NCBI RefSeq assembly: GCF_001514285.1
Contig: NZ_KQ949033.1
Location: 248,001-312,000, forward strand
DNA from: Streptomyces sp. DSM 15324
GTDB taxonomy: Bacteria > Actinomycetota > Actinomycetes > Streptomycetales > Streptomycetaceae
Length of the DNA: 64,000 bases
Direction: 5' to 3'
The notes under the pieces are model-generated. The model was given only the letters and a program-made list of their open reading frames with translations. It had not been told where the DNA came from and ran no database searches. Made by a program: the position numbers and the translations under genes. Position 1 is the first letter of the stretch. Each line of letters opens with the position of its first letter. Shown here one piece after another: positions 59,401 through 64,000 of this stretch.

Positions 59401-62400
59401 GGCCTGCTGGTCGCTGTTCTCCGCGACGGCCTGCCGGACCTGGGCACGGTGGTCCGCACTCGCCCGGTCGGACTGGTTCTGCTGGTCCTGCCCGGCCCGG
59501 CCCATCCGGCCGCGGCCGTCGGCGAAGCCCGCCTGGATCTGCGGGCCGCGTTCCTGTAGGGCGACCGCCGACACCGTCTCCGGGTCCGCCGCGCCGGTCC
59601 CCGGGGCGCCCATCGCGGCGGGGGCGCCGACGGCGGGCGTGCGGCCGGGCACCGAGGCGGTGAGTGTCTCGCCGGGCGCGTCCGGGTAGATCCGGTACTC
59701 GCCGAGCCCGACCGCCGCGTCCTGCCGGCCGAGCGCGTGCGTCCGGTGGATCCGGTCCTCGGTCTGCCGGTGCTGCTCGTCGGCGAGCGCCGGGTCGGTC
59801 CCGCCCTCCAGCCGGACCCTGGGCGCGGCCCCGACGGTGGTGTACAACCGGTCGTCCCGGGTGGGTACGCCGTCGACCGCGCCCTGGAGCCGCTGGATCT
59901 CCGCTTCGCCGGCCTTCTCCTCACCGCCCCCGGCGACGACGACCGGGTCCTGGACCCGGGTCGCGGGGTTCGGGGTGTCCGCGGTCGGGGGCGGGTCGGC
60001 CTCGCGCTGCCGGGCGAGCGTCTGCGGGGTCACCTCCGTCATCGGTTCGACCGCGGTGGACACCGGCTCACCGGTCGGCGGGGCCCCGGCCTGGGTCCGG
60101 GGGGCGCCGCTGGGCCGTTCGAGCGTCGGCGGGGCGTCCCGGATGTCCTGGTGCTCCTTGCCGACGGTGGTGTCCACGGCCCGGTCGACGCCGCCGAGTG
60201 CCTGCGGCATGCGGGCCGGTGGCTGGGACGAGACCGTCGCGAGCGCGGCCGTCGGCTCCTGGCCGGAGACGTCGGGCGGCGGCTGCGCCTGGGGGGTCCG
60301 CTCGGCCGGGGCCGGTGCGCCGCCTCCGCCGCAGCCGCCGCCCCCGTCCTGGGCGGCGGCCTCCGTCGTGGCCGCCGGTGCTCCGGCGCATCCGCCGCCG
60401 CCGGTCTCCAGCGACCCCTCGGGCCCGGCGCCGGGAGGGGTGCCTGCTGGCCCCGGTTGTCCGGGCGCCGGTCGTCCGGGCGCCGCCGCCGGGCTGCCGC
60501 CGGGGGCGGCCTCCGCCAGCTGGGGGTCGCCGGGCATCGGTTCCGTCGGCAGTGGTTCCTCCGGGCCCCTCCCGCCCGGAGCGACGGATTCCTCGGCGGC
60601 GGGTCCGGCGGTGGCGGACGGGGCCGTGGCGGGCCCGGCCCCGGCGGGTTCGGCGGCCGGACCGGTGGCGATTGCGGTGGCGGGTTCGGCGGCCGGACCG
60701 TCGGCGGTCGCGGTGGGGGGCTCCGCGAAACCGGTCGTGGTGGCCATCGTGCCTTCGGCCGAACCGCCGGGCGGGCCCGCGGGCTCGGTGGCGTCGACGT
60801 CGGTCCCGGCCTCCGCCCCCGGTGTGCCGGCCGCGGCCCCCTCGCCCTCGACCGCCCCGTCCTGCGGGCCCGGCGCGTCGGCGCGCTCCAGCTCCGGCTC
60901 GGCGGCCCGCTCGGCCTGCTCGGCGCGGTCGGGATCCCGTGGCTCGGCCTCGACCGGCGGGGGTGCGGGCATGCCCGGCAGTGCGCGCGGCTTCGGTGGC
61001 GTGCTCCGCGGCTCGGCGTTCAGTTCGTCGTCGACGGTCGGCACCGCGGACAGGTCCGGGTCGGTCTTCGGCACCCGGTCCGGCGCCGGCCGGTCCGCCC
61101 CCGCCGCCTGCTCGGCCCGGTCGGCGACCTGCTGCGGCGACTCGGGCTCGGCGGCCGCCTCCGGTGCCGGTACCTCGGCCTCCGCGTCGGCCTCGGTGGG
61201 CAGCGGCCTCTCCTGCTCGGGCGGTTCGTCCCGTGTGCCCCGCTCCTTCAGCAGCCCGTGCCGGGCCAGGGGGCCCTGCGGGTCGTTCGCCACCTCCTCG
61301 GCGCGGTCCTCGCGCACCGGGTCGGCGCCTCCGCCGTCGGCCGGGGCGGCCGTGGCGACCTGGGCCCCGACGACCGGTGCCCGACCGACCGGCTCCGGGC
61401 CGGCCGGGCCCGCCCCGGCCCCGGGCGCGGCCACCTCCGGCGGGGCGGACGCACCTCCCGCCGCTGCCTCCGCCCGAGCCGAGCGGTCTCCGGGGGCGGC
61501 GGGCTGTTCCACACCCTCCGCCTCCGCACCCTCAGCCTCCGCGCCCTCCGCCTCCTGCCGCTTGCCCCGTTCGGTGGCCTCGCCCTGGTCCGTGGCCTGG
61601 TCCCGCTCGGTGGCCTCGCGGTGCTCGTCGTCCCCGCGCTTGTGCCGGTCCTCCGGGGCGGAGTCCCTGCCGCCCCGGTCGTCGAGCGCCGCGCCCTTGT
61701 CGCGCTCGGCGTCCTGCCGGTCCCGCTCCTCCTGGCGCCCGTCCCGCTCCCGGTCCGCACGCTCGCGCTCGTCGCCCGCCGTCCGCTCGGCCCGGTCGCG
61801 CCGCTCGGTCCGCTCCCGCTCGGCGGGCTCCACCACGGGCTCCGGGACGACGGCGGTGTCCACGGGCGGGCCCGCGGCCGTGTCGGCCACGAGCACCAGG
61901 TGCTCGATCCTCAGGTATTCGGCCGACGGCAGCCGCTGCCGCAGCCGGTCGAGCACGTCGGACCGCAGCTGCGGCGCCAGCCGTACGAGCTGCTGCCGCA
62001 CCCGCCCCGCCGCGTCCGCCGGGTCGCCGCGCAGCGTACGCACCACACCGGCGACGATCCGGTCCACCAGCGCCGCGGGGTCCAGTTGCTCGGCGCGCAG
62101 CTGGGACACGTCGACGCTGATGAACCGCAGCCACGACACCGACTGCGCGCCCCGCCGCGCCACCGCCCGCTCACCGCCGGTCGCCGTGCCCCGCTCACCG
62201 AGGGCGCGGTCCACCCGCTGTTCGGCCTCGCGCTCCACCCCGTCCAGCGGCCGGCTCAGCGTGCCGTCCTGCCGGCCGAGCCGCAGCCGCCCGGGCGCGT
62301 CCGGCAGTTGCACGGTGTGCAGGAGCTCGTGCGCGAGCAGCCGCAGCCCCTCGGCGGTCTCCGGGCGGTACCTGCCGGCGGCGAAGAAGATGTCCTGGCC

Positions 62401-62670
62401 GACGGCGACGGCGTCCGCGCCGACCAGCGCGGCCAGCGCGGCGGCGTCCCGGTCGTTGTGGATGCGTACCGCGCCGAAGTCATGGCCGAGCCACTCCTCC
62501 ATCACGCGCCCGACCCCGGGCTCCAGCGGTTTGCCGGCCTGCGCCAGCACCGCGTCCGGCGCCGGCGGTGTGCGCCGGGCCCCTCGTTCCCGCAGTGGCG
62601 TGGGCCGCTTCGGGCGCCTGCGGCGCGGCGGCTCGGGCTGCTGCTGCCGCACCGGCATGACGGCGCTCAC
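56452..62670 (-). CDS. Giant DUF4157 (eCIS-core) protein with amphipathic helices, 2072 aa
   Basis: Architecture: basic head (1-35); DUF4157/eCIS-core (about 38-125) with AHELLHTVQ, HExxH at 114-118; charged E/R/D-rich coil (270-400); long Ala/Pro/Gly/Glu linker to about 950; helical region starting SSGWWGWAKSKVKAAFDALV at about 1174, with strong amphipathic and hydrophobic helices to about 1500; an Arg/Ala-rich stretch, 1530-1660, with RRGVxAxxRAVR-type repeats; C-terminal domain (about 1800-2072), unassigned. Could be a tape-measure protein or a loaded toxin. GTG at 62670 overlaps the previous stop. One base before the 206-aa gene's ATG. Confidence 0.8.
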   Translation of the reverse strand: MSAVMPVRQQQPEPPRRRRPKRPTPLRERGARRTPPAPDAVLAQAGKPLEPGVGRVMEEWLGHDFGAVRIHNDRDAAALAALVGADAVAVGQDIFFAAGRYRPETAEGLRLLAHELLHTVQLPDAPGRLRLGRQDGTLSRPLDGVEREAEQRVDRALGERGTATGGERAVARRGAQSVSWLRFISVDVSQLRAEQLDPAALVDRIVAGVVRTLRGDPADAAGRVRQQLVRLAPQLRSDVLDRLRQRLPSAEYLRIEHLVLVADTAAGPPVDTAVVPEPVVEPAERERTERRDRAERTAGDERERADRERDGRQEERDRQDAERDKGAALDDRGGRDSAPEDRHKRGDDEHREATERDQATDQGEATERGKRQEAEGAEAEGAEAEGVEQPAAPGDRSARAEAAAGGASAPPEVAAPGAGAGPAGPEPVGRAPVVGAQVATAAPADGGGADPVREDRAEEVANDPQGPLARHGLLKERGTRDEPPEQERPLPTEADAEAEVPAPEAAAEPESPQQVADRAEQAAGADRPAPDRVPKTDPDLSAVPTVDDELNAEPRSTPPKPRALPGMPAPPPVEAEPRDPDRAEQAERAAEPELERADAPGPQDGAVEGEGAAAGTPGAEAGTDVDATEPAGPPGGSAEGTMATTTGFAEPPTATADGPAAEPATAIATGPAAEPAGAGPATAPSATAGPAAEESVAPGGRGPEEPLPTEPMPGDPQLAEAAPGGSPAAAPGRPAPGQPGPAGTPPGAGPEGSLETGGGGCAGAPAATTEAAAQDGGGGCGGGGAPAPAERTPQAQPPPDVSGQEPTAALATVSSQPPARMPQALGGVDRAVDTTVGKEHQDIRDAPPTLERPSGAPRTQAGAPPTGEPVSTAVEPMTEVTPQTLARQREADPPPTADTPNPATRVQDPVVVAGGGEEKAGEAEIQRLQGAVDGVPTRDDRLYTTVGAAPRVRLEGGTDPALADEQHRQTEDRIHRTHALGRQDAAVGLGEYRIYPDAPGETLTASVPGRTPAVGAPAAMGAPGTGAADPETVSAVALQERGPQIQAGFADGRGRMGRAGQDQQNQSDRASADHRAQVRQAVAENSDQQAAVRQEAREDAAGRRGAWRDEQDRAVEDTTRTATDAHGRAREDTAARKTEADAAVDRRRNEDNDRIGRERRAAEEKARKEREAKKQESSGWWGWAKSKVKAAFDALVSVIKGVFDLAVRAIDAIKEGFKKAVDGLIDLAAKAITGIIKGLAHVLLAAVSAIATVFPGIAEKMRRAIVSMRDAAVARVQQLADRLKKAVHALVDALADALVAVLRLYEKALLAAVEVVRGAVTKAIEFVDSALRLLGDAAALVKDIAPDPIGWVRKLGATARDGVRTFLWGAIKSAVRAWFDEKVESVVGIGKMLWNVLVKGCMSVAQIGRMAWRTIVQSLPAMIVSLVVEKLIALIVPAVGGILAIAQGVMAAYQSVSRVIAAFSAFLTFLKAVKAGGAAAACLFARAVAAGAVALLEFLANFLMARIGKALKGVGTRLKGIAEKIMKGLGRGARAVRKTAGRGVDAARNALRRGVAAVRRGAVATAQAVRRGVTATARAVRSGARRVGAAARGGLRAAAGGVRRAAGAVGRVVGPALRTVGRTIRRLGAGLAHSRLGRALTASARRLRNLVAKGREKFRDWRRKVADRRAQNRRNTRNKPQESKEQRLARITGRLRPVLRKLVRRGVREHILRAALIPLRPWYRLRRLYLTGRPVRNVLAGLSPAEPFLPLDEVGENELLRIVREEVDALLRTRRFREMADEVRAEKMDPRQVDPEAWRRSVKIDPAVPSRLTSITAPSGVSPLAIAHGVNQLISERRIARARLITLGGRTPVVIASLRVTGSDPAGRWRPMAQGPAGVWRPVTSVSLDYPGFAAAAAADPATTVQALQYAHAGNFDALGKLPAQAQIGAVVPLVAEPMRAPYPGVTSPALLRVSAAAVAGRPGGIPASEALKTMPYAQPGSVGASAVMAYRERKAAGEGVRPREPWHVRRPGGESPEMLRTRIVTMMRALLLVEGIVIPESGREEAQQAFLGHVRRLLRDPAIQRRLFGGT

Positions 62671-62915
62671 CGCACCAGCTCCCGATGCACGGCCCGAGCC
62701 AACTCACGGCCGAGGCGACGCGGCGAGGCGGTGGCGGGCAACGGACGCAGACCGCTCAACACGTCGTACGAGACGGCCTCGGCGGTCGGCGGCCGCTCGG
62801 TCAGCAGCCGGGTGAGCTCCCGGGTGAAGGCGCGCGCGATCCGGTCGGCGTCGGCGCGCCGTACCCCGTCGACGCCACGGATCACCAGCTCGTCCACGTG
62901 CAGGCTCACACCCAT
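62667..62915 (-). CDS. 82-aa hypothetical protein of the injection-system operon
   Basis: A small protein, MGVSLHVDELVIRGVDGVRR, then a helical stretch ADADRIARAFTRELTRLL and a tail PRRLGRELARAVHRELVR. ATG at 62915 overlaps the ATPase gene by 10 bases and its stop overlaps the giant gene's GTG by four. No homology recognised; by size and place it may be a chaperone or loading factor of the giant protein (inference). Amphipathic C-terminal helix is Arg-rich. Confidence 0.7.
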   Translation of the reverse strand: MGVSLHVDELVIRGVDGVRRADADRIARAFTRELTRLLTERPPTAEAVSYDVLSGLRPLPATASPRRLGRELARAVHRELVR

Positions 62916-64000
62916 CCGGCCACCTCCGTGGAGGTCACCGAGCGCTCGAGCTTGGCGTACTCGGTCTGCGCGGCGGCGAGCAGATGCCGCATCCGCAGCT
63001 CGGTGCCCTCGTCGGCGGCGAGGAAGGCGGCCGACAGGGCGATGTTCCGGATGCTGCCGCCGGCCACCGTCAGCTGCGCCAGCCGCTCGACCGCGACCCC
63101 GTCGACCGGCGCCCGGGGCGGGATCACCCGCCGCCAGATCTCGGCCCGCTCGGTCATGTCGGGGAAGGGGAAGTCCACCACGAACCGCAGCCGCCGCAGG
63201 AACGCGTGGTCCAGGGCCTTCTTCTGGTTCGTGGTCAGGATCGCCAGGCCGCGGTAGGACTCCATCCGCATCAGCAGATAGCTGACCTCCAGGTTCGCGT
63301 ACCGGTCGTGCGAGTCCTTCACCTCGCTGCGCTTGCCGAAGAGCGCGTCCGCCTCGTCGAAGAGCAGCACCGCGCCGCCGCGCTCGGCCGCGTCGAAGAT
63401 CCGGCGCAGGTTCTTCTCGGTCTCGCCGATGTACTTGCTGACCACCTGGGAGAGATCGATGACGAACAGGTCCAGGCCGAGCGCGCCCGCCACCACCTCC
63501 GCGGCCAGCGTCTTGCCGGTGCCGCTGCCGCCCGCGAAGAGCGCGGTGACGCCGAGCCCGCGCCGCAGCACGTCCTCGAACCCCCAGTCCTGGTAGACGG
63601 TGGCGCGCTGCCGGACGTGCGCGACGATCTCGCGCAGGATCCCGCGCTGCCGCTCCGGCACCACCAGGTCGTCCCAGCCGGCACGCGGCTCCACCCGGCG
63701 GCCGAGCTCGTCGAGCGCGATCCGCGCGTGCGCCAGGCCGGCGCGCCAGGCCGCCTCCGCCACATCGCCGCCCGCCCTGCGCGCCACCGCGCCGGCGGAC
63801 CGGATCACATGCCCGGGCAGGCTGAACTGCGCCACGAGCCCCGCCACGTCGGCCTCACCGCCGCGGCCGTCCAGCTCGGCGCGCCACAGCTCGCGCTGCT
63901 CGGCCTGCTCCAGCGGCTCGACGACGAGTTGCGCGCGGTGGGTCGCGGCGGCGGTGAGGGGGTCCTGACCGGACAGCACCACCGGCACGCCCAGCATCGC
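62906..64000 (-). CDS. AAA+ ATPase of contractile injection systems (5' end beyond the window)
   Basis: Open at the right edge; 364 residues are visible. Walker A GGSGTGKT (near 63525), Walker B VLLFDEADALF (near 63360), sensor-1 Asn in ILTTNQ, an Arg finger in FLRRLRFVVDFP and sensor-2 in GGSIRNIALSA. This is the Afp15/Pvc15-type ATPase fixed in eCIS clusters, thought to act in assembly or cargo loading. The part before the ATPase core (about 63650-64000) is a helical ARHL-type domain typical of the group. Upstream structural genes lie beyond 64000. Confidence 0.88.
   Translation of the reverse strand, partial: AMLGVPVVLSGQDPLTAAATHRAQLVVEPLEQAEQRELWRAELDGRGGEADVAGLVAQFSLPGHVIRSAGAVARRAGGDVAEAAWRAGLAHARIALDELGRRVEPRAGWDDLVVPERQRGILREIVAHVRQRATVYQDWGFEDVLRRGLGVTALFAGGSGTGKTLAAEVVAGALGLDLFVIDLSQVVSKYIGETEKNLRRIFDAAERGGAVLLFDEADALFGKRSEVKDSHDRYANLEVSYLLMRMESYRGLAILTTNQKKALDHAFLRRLRFVVDFPFPDMTERAEIWRRVIPPRAPVDGVAVERLAQLTVAGGSIRNIALSAAFLAADEGTELRMRHLLAAAQTEYAKLERSVTSTEVAGWV

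Overview
The sequence looks like a stretch of Streptomyces chromosome. It is very GC-rich with strong third-position GC bias, uses many GTG starts, and carries actinomycete markers: a divergent tuf3-type EF-Tu, an apolipoprotein N-acyltransferase, a PadR regulator with a Gly/Pro-rich head, and F420/FMN split-barrel enzymes. No rRNA, tRNA, insertion sequence, integrase or CRISPR array was recognised. The order around tuf, ung, the peptide-binding lipoprotein and the fabG pair resembles the S. coelicolor SCO132x-134x neighbourhood; that is recalled, not searched.

Positions 1-10200 hold mostly single housekeeping or stress genes: EamA exporter (cut by the edge), hexapeptide acyltransferase, gamma-carbonic anhydrase, DedA protein, a frameshifted C-terminal remnant of a GalU-type uridylyltransferase, a thioesterase, an anchored secreted protein, an MFS exporter, a spermidine-synthase-like protein, tuf3 with a possible leader peptide and attenuator, an AlkD-like protein and a VTT membrane protein. 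Positions 10500-13300 are a tightly coupled sugar-type operon (Gfo/Idh/MocA, DUF6807-like, cupin) behind a LacI-type operator. Positions 13700-22100 hold uppP, an unlisted 59-aa gene, an AI-2E-family protein, a TmrB-like kinase, lnt overlapping tail to tail with a second Gfo/Idh/MocA gene, a small lipoprotein, a helical-repeat protein and ung.

Positions 22100-36800 hold a peptide-binding lipoprotein, a two-gene SDR operon with a TetR-like operator, a HipA-like kinase coupled to a DUF3037 gene, a Rieske lipoprotein, a Cys-less isochorismatase-like protein divergent from an FDOR protein across a perfect 25-bp palindrome, and three regulator/target pairs (LysR/EamA, MocR/FMN protein, PadR/SDR). 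Positions 36800-41800 are small membrane and stress-type genes, all on the minus strand. Three copies of a 23-bp near-palindrome sit upstream of three of them.

Positions 41914-64000 and beyond the edge are the main find: a minus-strand contractile injection system (phage-tail-like, eCIS-type) operon with mostly overlapping start/stop codons. In transcription order it encodes an AAA+ ATPase, an 82-aa protein, a 2072-aa DUF4157 (eCIS-core) protein with HELLH motif, a helical 206-aa protein, a CIS tube protein, a LysM protein, gpD-like hub, gp5-like spike, PAAR-like tip, gp25 wedge, two large baseplate-J-like proteins (one with a LysM-like C-terminus), a beta-helix tail protein and a DUF6519-like protein. 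Sheath, tube and cap genes are not in the window and are expected upstream, beyond 64000.
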